Positions 18,552 through 28,367 of a DNA stretch of 64,000 nucleotides are shown here, piece after piece. The translations under genes were made by a program, and so were the position numbers. Source of the stretch: Runella defluvii (lineage in GTDB: Bacteria > Bacteroidota > Bacteroidia > Cytophagales > Spirosomataceae); assembly GCF_014195535.1 (NCBI RefSeq), contig NZ_JACIBY010000012.1, forward strand, positions 182,911 to 246,910. The letters are read 5' to 3'. Within the stretch, counting starts at the first letter, position 1, and every line of letters starts with the position of its first letter. The notes beneath the pieces are model-generated. The model saw only the letters and a program-made list of their open reading frames with translations, was not told where the DNA came from and did not search any database.

Positions 18552-21500
18552 ATGCAAAACCTTTTTACTGGTCAATTTTGGCTTCGAATTATGAGGTTTA
18601 CTTTGACGCAACTGATGGTTGCTGTGCTATTTTTGAGTATATCCCATGCCCACAAAATGCACGCTCAGGAACTCCTGAATCAACGACTCACGCTAAGTTT
18701 TGAAAGTGCTGAAATCAAAAAAGTGCTTCAGCGCATCGAAAAAACGACGAATGTGCAATTTATGTACAGCTCCAACGTGCTAAAAAGTACGCAGCGTGTA
18801 TCTCTAGCCGTTAACAACGAACGCTTGGCGGTTGTACTTGAAAGCTTACTCACGCCCATGGAAGTGGCATACGAAGTAGCAGGTAATCGTATCTTACTCA
18901 AACGAGTCAAAGCTGAAAAAACGGCCACGTCCAATCAAACGTCTGTCCACCCAAACGAATTCGCCCCCATCGACCGACAAATAATCGGAAAAGTAATCGA
19001 TGAAAGTGGGGGAGGGTTACCAGGGGTAAGTGTGGTGGTAAAAGGCACAGCCAAAGGGGCTATTACAGACAGCGATGGTAAGTACAACCTCAGTATTCCA
19101 GAAGGGAACGTCACGTTGGTGTATAGCTTCGTTGGTTATGAAGCCCAAGAACTTGTCGTTGGGAGCCGTACTACCGTAGATGTTACCTTAAAAGTGGATG
19201 TCAAAGCCCTGAGCGAAGTCGTGGTAGTGGGTTATGGTACCCAAAATCGGAAAGACGTAACGGGCTCTATCGCCTCTATCAGCGCACAGGACATCAAGGA
19301 CATGCCCGTAACCAACGTGGCAGAAGGAATGGCTGGAAAACTTCCTGGGGTGTTGATTCAGCAAACTACAGGTGCACCTGGCAACAGCCCTTCGGTGAAA
19401 ATCCGAGGGTTTGGGTCAATCAGCGCAGGAAATGGGCCGTTGATTGTGGTGGATGGGCAACCCCTTAACTCAGGCGATCTAACCAACGGTAGCGGTCTTA
19501 ACCTGATGAATCCCAACGATATCGAAAGTGTCGATGTACTGAAAGATGCCTCCGCTACCGCTATTTTTGGTTCAAGAGGAGCCAACGGGGTAATGATGAT
19601 TACGACCAAGCGGGGTAAAGCAGGACGCAGCCGTATCAATTTTGATTATTATACGGGTGTGCAAGAAATTAGCAAAAAAATGGACATGCTCAATGCCCAA
19701 CAATTTGCGGAATTTAGCAAAGAAGCCTCCAACAATGCTTATTTAGAGCGCGTAACGGGTGCGCAAGCTTCTGACCCCAACAGCGTACGCGCCGCAGGAA
19801 ACCGCTATCGTTATCCACGTGGCGAATACCCTGGTATCGACTTTGACAATCTTGCCGCTTTGACTTCATACGACTACCAAAGCCTGATTTTTAGGCAAGC
19901 ACCCATTAGTAGTTACCAGATGTCGGGCTCGGGTGGGACAGATAAAGTTCAGTACATGGTTTCGGGAAATTATTTGAAACAAGACGGTATTATCAATACT
20001 TCGGGTTTAAAACGCTATACGTTCCGTTCCAATATCGACGCCCAATTGTCGCCAAAATTGAAAATTGGAATGAGCGTTAGCCCTTCTTTTACGACCGAGC
20101 GCCGCGTCAATTCGGATGGACACTGGGCAAGTAATGGGGTCATCAACGCCGCTTTATCGCAAGCACCTATCATTCCAATTTACCAAGCAGATGGCGTGAC
20201 CTACAACTCTCAAGCTTCGATTGCAGGAGCGTATGACTGGGCGGGGGTAACCAATCCCGTGGCTAACATTACGGAGTTAGACAATACGGCAACTACATTG
20301 CGCTTGTTGGGCAATACATACGCAGATTTGACCATCTGGAAAACCCTCAAATACCGCGCTACTTTTGGTGCTGACTTAAATTATTTCCGTCAAAATCAAT
20401 TCCAGACATCGGCCATTCCCCTGAATCAATTGTTGCCACCCAACGCGAATTCAGGATCTTCGGCTACGCGTCAATCCATCAACTGGGTTACAAGCCATAC
20501 GTTAGGTTATAATGTCAGCTTTATGGCCGACCATTATGTGGATGCTTTGGTGGGTTTTGAAGCACAAAAAAATGATTTTGAGTCCAATAGTGTCAACGCT
20601 AACCGATTTCCCAACGATATTGTACGTACAGTCAACGCGGGCGTTATCATCGGTGGTAGTTCTTTGCGCGATCAGTGGTCGTTGGCCTCCTATTTTGCCC
20701 GCGTAGGATACACGTATAAAGACCGTTATTTGGTCAATGCTTCTATTCGCCGCGATGGTTCATCTCGTTTTGGGATGAATCAGCGTTATGGAATCTTCCC
20801 ATCAGCTTCTATTGGCTGGCGCGTTACAGAAGAGCCATTCATGAAAAACATTCCGACCATATCCGAAATGAAACTCAAGGTGAGTTATGGTTTGGCAGGA
20901 AACAATGCCTTTTCTAATTATGGTTCAATCGGTATTTTGGGGGCAGACAACTACGTGTTCGGAAATGCCCTTGTCAATGGTTTGGCCACTTCTACCATCG
21001 GTAACGATAACCTAACTTGGGAAAAAAGCCGTCAAACGGATATTGGTTTGGAGTTAGGTTTATGGAAAAATCGAATCTTCTTCACTGCCGATTACTATTC
21101 AAGAATCACCACCGATTTGCTACTTTCGGTACAAGTTCCTACCCTCACAGGTTTCTCAACGGCTAGCCGTAATATTGGTAAAGTCGAAAATAAGGGAATG
21201 GAATTTGGCCTTGTGACTCGTAATACAACTGGTAATTTGAAATGGACGACAGATTTGAATGTTTCGTTTAACCGCAACAAAGTATTGGCACTCGGGCCCA
21301 CAGGCGATGCCATTAGAAGTGGTACGGGTGTGGGGGAAACCAACATTACTGTCATTGGGAAACCACTTGGAAACTTCTACGGCTATCAGCAATTGGGCGT
21401 ATTTAAAGACCAAGCCGATTTAGACAGCTACCCACACGATGCCACGGCGCGCCCTGGTGATGTGAAGTTTGCGGATATCAACAACGACGGTAAAATCAAT

Positions 21501-22037
21501 GCTGACGACCGCACGATTATCGGAAATAACCAGCCTGATTTTATTTATGGTATGACGAATACCTTGTCTTTCAAAGGTTTTGATCTTGGAATTACCGTTC
21601 AAGGAATTCAAGGTGGGCAAATTCTAAACTTGAGCCGCCGTTTTATTGAGAACTTAGAAGGAAGTCAAAATCAATTATCGACCGTACTTAATCGCTGGCG
21701 TTCACCGCAAGACCCAGGCAATGGGATTGTCCCGCGTGCCAATCAACGAACGACGGGCAACAATAACGCTATTTCGAGCCGTTGGGTTGAGAGTGCAAGT
21801 TACTTCCGAGTTCGTAACATCACCCTAGGTTATAACTTGCCAAAAGCAACTCTTGAGCGCGTTAAAATCCAAAGCCTTCGGTTGTATGGTGGTATCCAAA
21901 ATGCCTTTACTTCCACCAAATACCTTGGCTTCAATCCTGAAGTGAGTGGTTACGAAAACGCCCTTACGGGTGGGGTCGATTATGGCTCGTATCCATTGGC
22001 GCGTACCTATACCATAGGTTTGAATATCGGTTTCTAA
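18552..22037 (+). CDS. SusC/RagA-type TonB-linked outer membrane receptor with STN domain
   Basis: This is a complete SusC-family TonB-dependent receptor of 1,161 residues. A signal segment is at about residues 13-38 (MRFTLTQLMVAVLFLSISHA). It is followed by the STN domain (about 45-95), a carboxypeptidase-regulatory-like domain (about 125-200), the plug domain with VVVGYGTQNRKDVTGSIA, and a 22-strand-type barrel ending in an aromatic-terminated strand (TYTIGLNIGF). The ATG at 18552 is preferred to an in-frame GTG at 18474, which would overlap the fecR-susC hairpin region without giving a better signal peptide. With the SusD encoded 19 bases downstream it forms an outer-membrane import complex. 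The imported substrate is not evident. Confidence 0.95.
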   Translation: MQNLFTGQFWLRIMRFTLTQLMVAVLFLSISHAHKMHAQELLNQRLTLSFESAEIKKVLQRIEKTTNVQFMYSSNVLKSTQRVSLAVNNERLAVVLESLLTPMEVAYEVAGNRILLKRVKAEKTATSNQTSVHPNEFAPIDRQIIGKVIDESGGGLPGVSVVVKGTAKGAITDSDGKYNLSIPEGNVTLVYSFVGYEAQELVVGSRTTVDVTLKVDVKALSEVVVVGYGTQNRKDVTGSIASISAQDIKDMPVTNVAEGMAGKLPGVLIQQTTGAPGNSPSVKIRGFGSISAGNGPLIVVDGQPLNSGDLTNGSGLNLMNPNDIESVDVLKDASATAIFGSRGANGVMMITTKRGKAGRSRINFDYYTGVQEISKKMDMLNAQQFAEFSKEASNNAYLERVTGAQASDPNSVRAAGNRYRYPRGEYPGIDFDNLAALTSYDYQSLIFRQAPISSYQMSGSGGTDKVQYMVSGNYLKQDGIINTSGLKRYTFRSNIDAQLSPKLKIGMSVSPSFTTERRVNSDGHWASNGVINAALSQAPIIPIYQADGVTYNSQASIAGAYDWAGVTNPVANITELDNTATTLRLLGNTYADLTIWKTLKYRATFGADLNYFRQNQFQTSAIPLNQLLPPNANSGSSATRQSINWVTSHTLGYNVSFMADHYVDALVGFEAQKNDFESNSVNANRFPNDIVRTVNAGVIIGGSSLRDQWSLASYFARVGYTYKDRYLVNASIRRDGSSRFGMNQRYGIFPSASIGWRVTEEPFMKNIPTISEMKLKVSYGLAGNNAFSNYGSIGILGADNYVFGNALVNGLATSTIGNDNLTWEKSRQTDIGLELGLWKNRIFFTADYYSRITTDLLLSVQVPTLTGFSTASRNIGKVENKGMEFGLVTRNTTGNLKWTTDLNVSFNRNKVLALGPTGDAIRSGTGVGETNITVIGKPLGNFYGYQQLGVFKDQADLDSYPHDATARPGDVKFADINNDGKINADDRTIIGNNQPDFIYGMTNTLSFKGFDLGITVQGIQGGQILNLSRRFIENLEGSQNQLSTVLNRWRSPQDPGNGIVPRANQRTTGNNNAISSRWVESASYFRVRNITLGYNLPKATLERVKIQSLRLYGGIQNAFTSTKYLGFNPEVSGYENALTGGVDYGSYPLARTYTIGLNIGF

Positions 22038-22056
22038 TCCCAAAAACGGTAACACA

Positions 22057-23490
22057 ATGAAAAGAAGATACATATACCTTACCGCCGTCGTACTAAGTCT
22101 GAGCGGTTGTAAAGAGAGTTTTTTGGCACTTGCCCCTATTTCCTCTACCAGCACTGCTACTTTTTATAAGACTGGCAATGACATGGTGATTGCCCTCAAT
22201 GCGACCTATGGCTCACTTCAGTCCTCGGGACAATATGGCAGTTACTACGTAGTTTCAGAAATACCATCCGACGATACCACACCCGTATTGTCAGGTTCGG
22301 TTACTGACCAAGACGAGTTTGATAAGTTTTATCTCCGTACCACCAATCCTTTCTTAGCTACTCGCTGGAACGACGGCTACCGTGGTATTTACCGCGCCAA
22401 TGCCATTATTGATCGGATTGCCGCAGTTACAATGGACGAGAACCTTAAAAAGCGGGTTGTTGGAGAAACCAAGTTTTTGCGGGCGCTGATGTATTTTAAC
22501 TTAGTAAGGGTATTTGGCGATGTGCCGTTGGTGCTGAAAGAAACAACCGACCCTGCCGAAGGATATAATTATGACCGAGCGGCGGTAGCAGATGTATATG
22601 CCCAAATCGTCAAAGATTTGACTGAAGCTGAAGCAAGCCTTCCTGACCGATATACAGGAGCTGATGTAGGGCGCGCGTCCAAAGGGGCGGCCAAATCGTT
22701 GCTCGGGAAAGTATATTTGACCCGTAAACAATATGCCGAAGCAGCAACAAAGCTTAAAGAGGTCATCGACGGTGGCGTATATGATTTGTTGCCCAACTAC
22801 GCAGATGTATTCAAAGCGGCCAACAAAAACCATAAAGAATCGATTTTTGATATTCAATACAAAAAAGGTTCAATCGGAGAAGGAAACGGCCTCCCCAATA
22901 CCTACGCTCCTGAAAACTCAGGTAACGCAGTGGTACAGTTTGGAGGAGGAGGGAACAACCGCCCCACCGCCGATTTTGTAAATGCCTACGAAGCGGGAGA
23001 TTTACGCCAAAATGCCTCAATGGCAACGGGTTATACCAACGCCCAAGGAGTGCGTGTTGAATATAATTACGTCCGTAAATATTCGGATGCTCCCACCGTC
23101 AGTGGTGATTCGGAAGATAATTTTCCTGTGTTACGCTATGCAGATGTGTTATTGATGTATGCCGAAGCCCTCAATGAAACGGCCAAACCTGCGGAGGCCC
23201 TGCCTTACCTCAACCGCGTTCGTCAAAGAGCGGGGTTAGCCGCAAAAGGCACGTTAAATCAGGCCGAAATGCGCCTAGCTATCGAGCAAGAACGCCGTAT
23301 GGAGCTGGCGTTTGAAGGACATCGTTGGTTTGATTTAGTACGAACAGGCCGCGCTATTTCCGTACTAACGGCCAAGGCACAAGCCATTGGGATTAAAGCC
23401 AGTTTAACCGAAAATAACCTCGTTTTTGCCGTTCCGCAAAGCCAGATAGATATTAATCCATCCAAGATTAAGCAAAATCCAGGGTACTAA
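22057..23490 (+). CDS. SusD/RagB-family nutrient-binding outer membrane lipoprotein
   Basis: This 477-residue SusD-like surface lipoprotein acts as the lid of the SusC transporter. The lipobox is SLSGCKE (acylated Cys near residue 19). The N-terminal part holds TPR-like helices, and the C-terminal part has the family signature RYADVLLMYAEALNE...PYLNRVRQRAGL and then LAIEQERRMELAFEGHRWFDLVRTG. The gene begins 19 bases after susC and is followed by a strong hairpin, so the susC-susD transcript probably ends there. Confidence 0.95.
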   Translation: MKRRYIYLTAVVLSLSGCKESFLALAPISSTSTATFYKTGNDMVIALNATYGSLQSSGQYGSYYVVSEIPSDDTTPVLSGSVTDQDEFDKFYLRTTNPFLATRWNDGYRGIYRANAIIDRIAAVTMDENLKKRVVGETKFLRALMYFNLVRVFGDVPLVLKETTDPAEGYNYDRAAVADVYAQIVKDLTEAEASLPDRYTGADVGRASKGAAKSLLGKVYLTRKQYAEAATKLKEVIDGGVYDLLPNYADVFKAANKNHKESIFDIQYKKGSIGEGNGLPNTYAPENSGNAVVQFGGGGNNRPTADFVNAYEAGDLRQNASMATGYTNAQGVRVEYNYVRKYSDAPTVSGDSEDNFPVLRYADVLLMYAEALNETAKPAEALPYLNRVRQRAGLAAKGTLNQAEMRLAIEQERRMELAFEGHRWFDLVRTGRAISVLTAKAQAIGIKASLTENNLVFAVPQSQIDINPSKIKQNPGY

Positions 23491-23555
23491 TGTTAGCAAT
23501 AACAGCCTATTACTCGGCCATTTAAACTATATCTACCATTGTTAGAAATACAAAA

Positions 23556-23583
23556 AGCGCAGCCCTATGATACGGGGCTGCGC
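23556..23583. terminator. bidirectional terminator between susD and the MFS gene
   Basis: A 9-bp GC-rich stem (GCGCAGCCC / GGGCTGCGC) is flanked by A-tracts on the left and T-rich sequence on the right. It sits between two converging genes, so it can stop transcription from both strands. Confidence 0.8.
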
Positions 23584-23618
23584 TTGCTTTTTGTCAGTAA
23601 AGTTAAGTGCTAGAAGAT

Positions 23619-24866
23619 TTATCCTTCTTTCAAATTCACCGTTTTGGTAGGGTCAATTTTGAGCCAGAGCAACGCGGCTACGAACAAACAACCCGCAATT
23701 AGAAACAGGGGTATGTTGAAGTTTTTGGTGTTTTCGACCACCATTCCAAAGATAATCGTGATGAAAAACCCGCCCATTTGTCCCGCGAAATTCATTGAGC
23801 CAGCTACCGTTCCAGCATTTCGTTTGCCAATATCCACGCACACCGCAAAGGCAACGGGCAGGGCTAAGTCTTTGGTCAATACACAAATGGCTAACAAATA
23901 ACCCGCTAACTGGTCGTCGGGCGTCAGGCCAGCGGCTAAGAAAAAGAAACTGGATAAGCCCAAACCCGTGAGTGCAACGGCGCGACGGCCTACTTTTAAA
24001 CCGTATTTTTTGGTGAGAAAATCGCTGAGAATACCACCTACTACGCAGCCAATAGCGCCCAAAAAGTAAGACAATGAAATGAAGTTTTTTGACTGTTCTT
24101 CGGTCATGTGGCGGCCTTCTTGAAAATAGGTTGAAGACCAATTGGTGAAGAAATAAGAGCCGTAAAAAAACAAATGACACATCAACATCAAGGCCCAGAT
24201 GTCGGGATTGAGAATAATGGTTTTCCACGGAATGGCGTGGTCGGTCTGTTTGAGATTTCTACCCGTTTCAATCTCCAGAATCTCTTCTTCGGAAATGCCT
24301 TCCATGGTGTGGGGTTCGTCGCGGAACCAAATAAACCAACCCACTGCCCAAAGCGCTCCCACAACTCCTAGTACCACAAATGCCCAGCGCCAACCCACCG
24401 CATGAACCAACGGAATGACCAGCAGGGGAGTGAGTGCGCCGCCGATGCGTCCCGCCGCCCAAATGGCCGATTGGGCACGACCTACCTCGATGGCAGGAAA
24501 CCAGCGCGAAATGGCAATGGTGGCGTTGGGGTAAGCTCCTGCTTCGCCCATACCAAAAAGAAAACGTACGACGAGTAAATACAAAAAGTTGAAGGCAGTA
24601 CCCGTCAGGGCAGTAAAGCCCGACCACCAAAGTACCACCCGCGTCAAAACGCGACGGGGGCCAAGGCGATCGCCCATGGCCCCCGTCGGGATTTCAAATA
24701 GTGCATAAGCCAATGAAAATGCGCCTAAAATCCAGCCTAATTCTTGGTTGTTTAAACCTAAATCGGCTTTGACGTACTTGCTGACAACGTTCATACAAAC
24801 GCGGTCAAGAAAAGTGATAATCGAAAGCGCGAATAAAAAAGCAAGCGTTCGGTAGCGATATTTCAT
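23619..24866 (-). CDS. major facilitator superfamily transporter, ACS-like
   Basis: This 415-residue protein has about twelve transmembrane segments and the MFS signature GDRLGPRRVLT between helices 2 and 3. It resembles the anion:cation symporter branch (hexuronate, glucarate or tartrate type), with the conserved early motif FLDRVCMNVV in helix 1 and EAGAYPNA in helix 4. The likely role is uptake of an organic acid or sugar acid across the inner membrane. It is encoded 13 bases downstream of the DUF1080-PA14 gene on the same strand, so the pair is probably an operon for degrading and importing one substrate. Confidence 0.9.
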   Translation of the reverse strand: MKYRYRTLAFLFALSIITFLDRVCMNVVSKYVKADLGLNNQELGWILGAFSLAYALFEIPTGAMGDRLGPRRVLTRVVLWWSGFTALTGTAFNFLYLLVVRFLFGMGEAGAYPNATIAISRWFPAIEVGRAQSAIWAAGRIGGALTPLLVIPLVHAVGWRWAFVVLGVVGALWAVGWFIWFRDEPHTMEGISEEEILEIETGRNLKQTDHAIPWKTIILNPDIWALMLMCHLFFYGSYFFTNWSSTYFQEGRHMTEEQSKNFISLSYFLGAIGCVVGGILSDFLTKKYGLKVGRRAVALTGLGLSSFFFLAAGLTPDDQLAGYLLAICVLTKDLALPVAFAVCVDIGKRNAGTVAGSMNFAGQMGGFFITIIFGMVVENTKNFNIPLFLIAGCLFVAALLWLKIDPTKTVNLKEG

Positions 24867-24879
24867 GGATTAAGGTTAG

Positions 24880-26670
24880 TTACCACATCAGCGAATAATT
24901 GATTTTTGACGCTGCGGGCACTACTAACTCTTGATTTCCGCCAATGGTTCGGATAGCCGCTCCGTCAGCCTGAATATAGTAACTTTTATCGACAACAAAG
25001 GTATTGTCGCTGATTTTTACGATTTCTTTTCCTGAAGCCAAACGGCATTTCAACGTAGCAGGAATAGTTCCTGTAATGCGAAGCTCACGGTTCAAGAATT
25101 TGCTATCAGCATCGGGGCGAATTTGGTCTTCCACTTTTACGCCAGCTACGTCATACTTGAACGTAGGACGACCTGCGGCGTCGATTTCGTATCCGCGTTG
25201 ACGGAAGCCATCGGTTTCGCCGTAGGAAGCAGGCCAAGCCGTTTGGTCACCCGCAATCAATGCTAAAGTTGGCTGGTTGTTGAGGTTTAGCACACTTCCC
25301 TGAGGAATACTCATACCATTACCACGATCGTTCCACATGGGCGTCACGTCCAAGAAATCACCTTTCCACACGCGGGCCAATGCTCCTTTTTCAAGGTTGA
25401 CGGCGTAGTGAATCCCTGTAGGCTCACCAACCGAAATCCCGTGTGAAACGTTTTCGTTGGCAATACGGAAAAAGCTACGGTGAACTACTGGTGTGCTGCC
25501 TGGGGCAACAAGGATAGGGTTGGTAGGATTGCTAAGGTTGACAGAACCTAATCCTTGCAATTCGATGGCACGGTTAAAGTCGCTTTCTATCGACAACCCG
25601 AGCGATGACTTTGCCCAGTCGGTGTTTTTGTTATACACATATTCAAAAGGCACTTCGCCCGCTGGTAAATTAACTTTAGCTTGGCCTTCCCACCATTTCC
25701 ATTTCAAGATTTCCTCGTTGTTTACCCGAAGGATGCCATTACCACCGTTGTGTACGGTTTGGAAACGATATTCTCCAGCGACAGGTACAACCAATTTTCC
25801 TGTAAAACGCAACAGATAGCCGTTGTCTTTGTTGGCGACATCGTACGTAAGTTTTTCCAGCGAACCCTCTTTGACCAATTTGGTTTTGCTGTAATCAGGC
25901 TCAGCCATAAAAATGCCATCGTACTGAGCAAACTTTAGGTCTTTTAATTGAGGTACTTGCTCGCCGAATTGTTTTACAGAAAGGTTGCGGAAAGCTACGC
26001 AGCCGTGGTCTCCTTGAATAAGAATAGGCCCCTTGGCTACTTCTCCGTCAAGGCTGCCGCGGGTAGGGCCAGCAAGTTCTACGTTTTCCTGAACAGTGAT
26101 GCCGTTGACCTCTATTTTTATGACTTTTGCGTTAGCGATTTTTTTACCAGCACCGTCGAAACGAGGAGCTTGGAAAATGATTTTCATGTGCTGCCACAAA
26201 CCTGGGGCTTTGCTGGCATTCATGCGAGGGGCATAGCCTTCGTACCCCTTTTGTCCAGTGGGTCTAGATTCATCCCAACGCTCGTAGATAGCACCCAAAT
26301 CGTGCGCGTGGGGTTGACGTACGCCCCAGCTATCAAATAATTGGATTTCGTACCGACCTTGTAGGTAAAAGCCTGAGTTAGACCCTCTGGCCATCATAAA
26401 GTCAAACTCTACGTCGGCATCACCGTGTTCAAAATTTGTCACTAAATCGTACTGACGACCGTATTTCCCTTTGGGATGAATACAAGCCAACACACCTTTA
26501 CCCGCGGTAGTGCTCATGGCATTGTTTTGAACAAGGTCAACTACGGCATCTCCTACAATCGACCAGTTGGCAGAGGGGTTTTTGAAGGAGCTCAGGTCAT
26601 TTAAAGAAACGGTTTGGCTTTTTACGACTAACGAAACAAGACTAAAAAGCGGTACTAATTTGCGTATCAT
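24880..26670 (-). CDS. secreted DUF1080 (3-keto-disaccharide hydrolase-like) protein with PA14-like domain
   Basis: This 596-residue exported protein has an N-terminal signal segment (to about residue 18). A DUF1080/concanavalin-like lectin domain follows (about 20-230; GDADVEFDFMMARGSNSGFYLQGRYEIQLFDSWG). DUF1080 members have been linked to hydrolysis of 3-keto-sugars. A PA14-like beta domain comes next (about 245-375; YLLRFTGKLVVPVAGEYRFQ), then a C-terminal beta-rich part I cannot assign. The start is ATG. It is co-directional with the MFS gene and probably processes a carbohydrate outside the cytoplasm. The substrate is unknown. Confidence 0.85.
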   Translation of the reverse strand: MIRKLVPLFSLVSLVVKSQTVSLNDLSSFKNPSANWSIVGDAVVDLVQNNAMSTTAGKGVLACIHPKGKYGRQYDLVTNFEHGDADVEFDFMMARGSNSGFYLQGRYEIQLFDSWGVRQPHAHDLGAIYERWDESRPTGQKGYEGYAPRMNASKAPGLWQHMKIIFQAPRFDGAGKKIANAKVIKIEVNGITVQENVELAGPTRGSLDGEVAKGPILIQGDHGCVAFRNLSVKQFGEQVPQLKDLKFAQYDGIFMAEPDYSKTKLVKEGSLEKLTYDVANKDNGYLLRFTGKLVVPVAGEYRFQTVHNGGNGILRVNNEEILKWKWWEGQAKVNLPAGEVPFEYVYNKNTDWAKSSLGLSIESDFNRAIELQGLGSVNLSNPTNPILVAPGSTPVVHRSFFRIANENVSHGISVGEPTGIHYAVNLEKGALARVWKGDFLDVTPMWNDRGNGMSIPQGSVLNLNNQPTLALIAGDQTAWPASYGETDGFRQRGYEIDAAGRPTFKYDVAGVKVEDQIRPDADSKFLNRELRITGTIPATLKCRLASGKEIVKISDNTFVVDKSYYIQADGAAIRTIGGNQELVVPAASKINYSLMW

Positions 26671-26736
26671 GTTGGTTTGTTAAAATGTGCCTTTCGGCAG
26701 CGATGGTATTGGATTACGTGTTAAAGTCAAATCGCA

Positions 26737-28044
26737 CTAAAGCCGAACAATGTCAGCGCCAATGGCATTGAGACGGGTGTCAATATTCTGATAACCACGG
26801 TCGATTTGCTCGATGTTATCAATAATACTTACTCCTTTGGCCGACAGGGCAGCAATCAACAACGATACTCCCGCACGGATGTCGGGGGAGGTCATGCGGA
26901 TACCACGAAGCTGTGTAGCGCGGTTAAGCCCAACGACTGTGGCACGGTGGGGGTCACAAAGAATGATTTGGGCGCCCATTTCAATCAATTTGTCAACGAA
27001 AAACAAACGGCTTTCAAACATTTTTTGGTGAATAAGCACCGTCCCTTTTGCCTGAATCGCTGTCACAAGGACAATGCTCAACAAGTCAGGCGTAAAACCT
27101 GGCCAAGGTGCATCGGCCACAACTAGCATCGAGCCGTCGATAAACGATTCTACCTCGTAGTGTTCTTGAGAAGGGATAAAAATATCGTCGCCTCGGAATT
27201 CCATTTGAATACCCAGTTTTTGGAAAACACCTGGAATAACCCCCAAATCAGGAACGGAGCAGTTTTTGATGGTGATTTCGCTTTTGGTCATGGCCGCCAA
27301 CCCAATGAAAGAACCAATCTCAATCATGTCGGGAAGCATGGTGTGTTCCGTTCCAAAAAGTTCAGACACCCCTTCGATGCTAAGTAAGTTAGAACCTACG
27401 CCTGAGATTTTTGCTCCCATGCGGTTCAACATTTTACAAAGTTGTTGCAAATAAGGCTCACAAGCCGCGTTGTAAATGGTTGTAATGCCCTCGGCCATAA
27501 CGGCCGCCATGACGATGTTTGCAGTACCAGTTACCGATGCTTCGTCGAGCAACATATAAACGCCCTTCAGCCCGCTGGCGTCCACTTGATAAAATCCGCC
27601 GTCGTTGGCATCATAGTCAAATTTTGCGCCCAAACGTTCAAATCCCAAAAAGTGAGTATCCAAGCGGCGGCGGCCAATTTTGTCACCACCTGGGCGGGGA
27701 ATACGCCCTTTTTTGAAACGCGCTAACATAGGGCCTAAAAGCATCACCGACCCGCGAAGCGCGGCCGCTTTTTGGCGATACATTTCGGTTTCCATGAATT
27801 CGAGGTTGACGTCAGAAGCCTCAAAGCGAATGGACGAGTCGCTCAAACGGGTGCGTTTTACCCCCAAATCTCCCAATAAATCAATGAGTTGGTTTACATC
27901 TCTGATATTGGGAATATTATGAATAGTAACAGGTTCTTTGGTCAGTAAGACAGCACATAAGATTTGCAATGCTTCGTTTTTGGCACCTTGGGGAGTAATC
28001 TCACCTTTCAATGAATGCCCACCTGCTATTTTGAATGAAGCCAT
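26737..28044 (-). CDS. murA: UDP-N-acetylglucosamine 1-carboxyvinyltransferase with Asp in place of the catalytic Cys
   Basis: MurA catalyses the first committed step of peptidoglycan synthesis by transferring enolpyruvyl from phosphoenolpyruvate to UDP-GlcNAc in the cytoplasm. From the ATG at 28044 the protein is 435 residues and begins ASFKIAGGHSLKGEITPQGAKNEAL, aligning with E. coli MurA ([25 protein letters not shown]). An ATG 69 bases upstream is in frame but would add a leader absent from the family. The loop that carries Cys115 in E. coli reads PRPGGDKIGRRRLDTH here, with Asp (codon GAC) at residue 121. Asp at this site is known in other bacteria to keep activity and to prevent covalent fosfomycin attack. 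Confidence 0.95.
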   Translation of the reverse strand: MASFKIAGGHSLKGEITPQGAKNEALQILCAVLLTKEPVTIHNIPNIRDVNQLIDLLGDLGVKRTRLSDSSIRFEASDVNLEFMETEMYRQKAAALRGSVMLLGPMLARFKKGRIPRPGGDKIGRRRLDTHFLGFERLGAKFDYDANDGGFYQVDASGLKGVYMLLDEASVTGTANIVMAAVMAEGITTIYNAACEPYLQQLCKMLNRMGAKISGVGSNLLSIEGVSELFGTEHTMLPDMIEIGSFIGLAAMTKSEITIKNCSVPDLGVIPGVFQKLGIQMEFRGDDIFIPSQEHYEVESFIDGSMLVVADAPWPGFTPDLLSIVLVTAIQAKGTVLIHQKMFESRLFFVDKLIEMGAQIILCDPHRATVVGLNRATQLRGIRMTSPDIRAGVSLLIAALSAKGVSIIDNIEQIDRGYQNIDTRLNAIGADIVRL

Positions 28045-28162
28045 GTGTTGGAAATAAGCGTTAGGGGGATTGAAATAAACGTTCGGTTCGTATCTTTTTT
28101 GCAAAGCTATCATTTTTTAAAAAAAGATAACAATTGGAAGAAGCACCGAGGGCATAAAAAAA

Positions 28163-28196
28163 AGTCGTGGACAGCAACTGCCGTCCACGACTTTCG
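28163..28196 (-). terminator. hairpin with U-tract upstream of murA
   Basis: Perfect 12-bp stem (AAAGTCGTGGAC / GTCCACGACTTT) with a 10-base loop. Read on the minus strand it is followed by a run of eight Ts. It is a canonical intrinsic terminator in shape, yet no minus-strand gene is seen upstream of it. It could end a small RNA or attenuate a murA transcript that starts further upstream. Confidence 0.65.
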
Positions 28197-28367
28197 CGTG
28201 TGCGTTCCTCAAATAATAAGGCATGGTATGCCTACAAACTAAAAGTATTTGACCAATACCTTTGGCTTGCAAGTATATGTACGCAAAAAAGTGAACGAGG
28301 GTTGCTTCTTTCTTTAAAAAAGTTCAAAAAACATTCTTGGTTTTATGAATAAAGCGGAAATTACTTT

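Noticed and set aside
28045..28113. Longer murA start (ATG at 28113)
   Set aside because: It would add 23 residues absent from the MurA family; the ATG at 28044 aligns with the conserved beginning.
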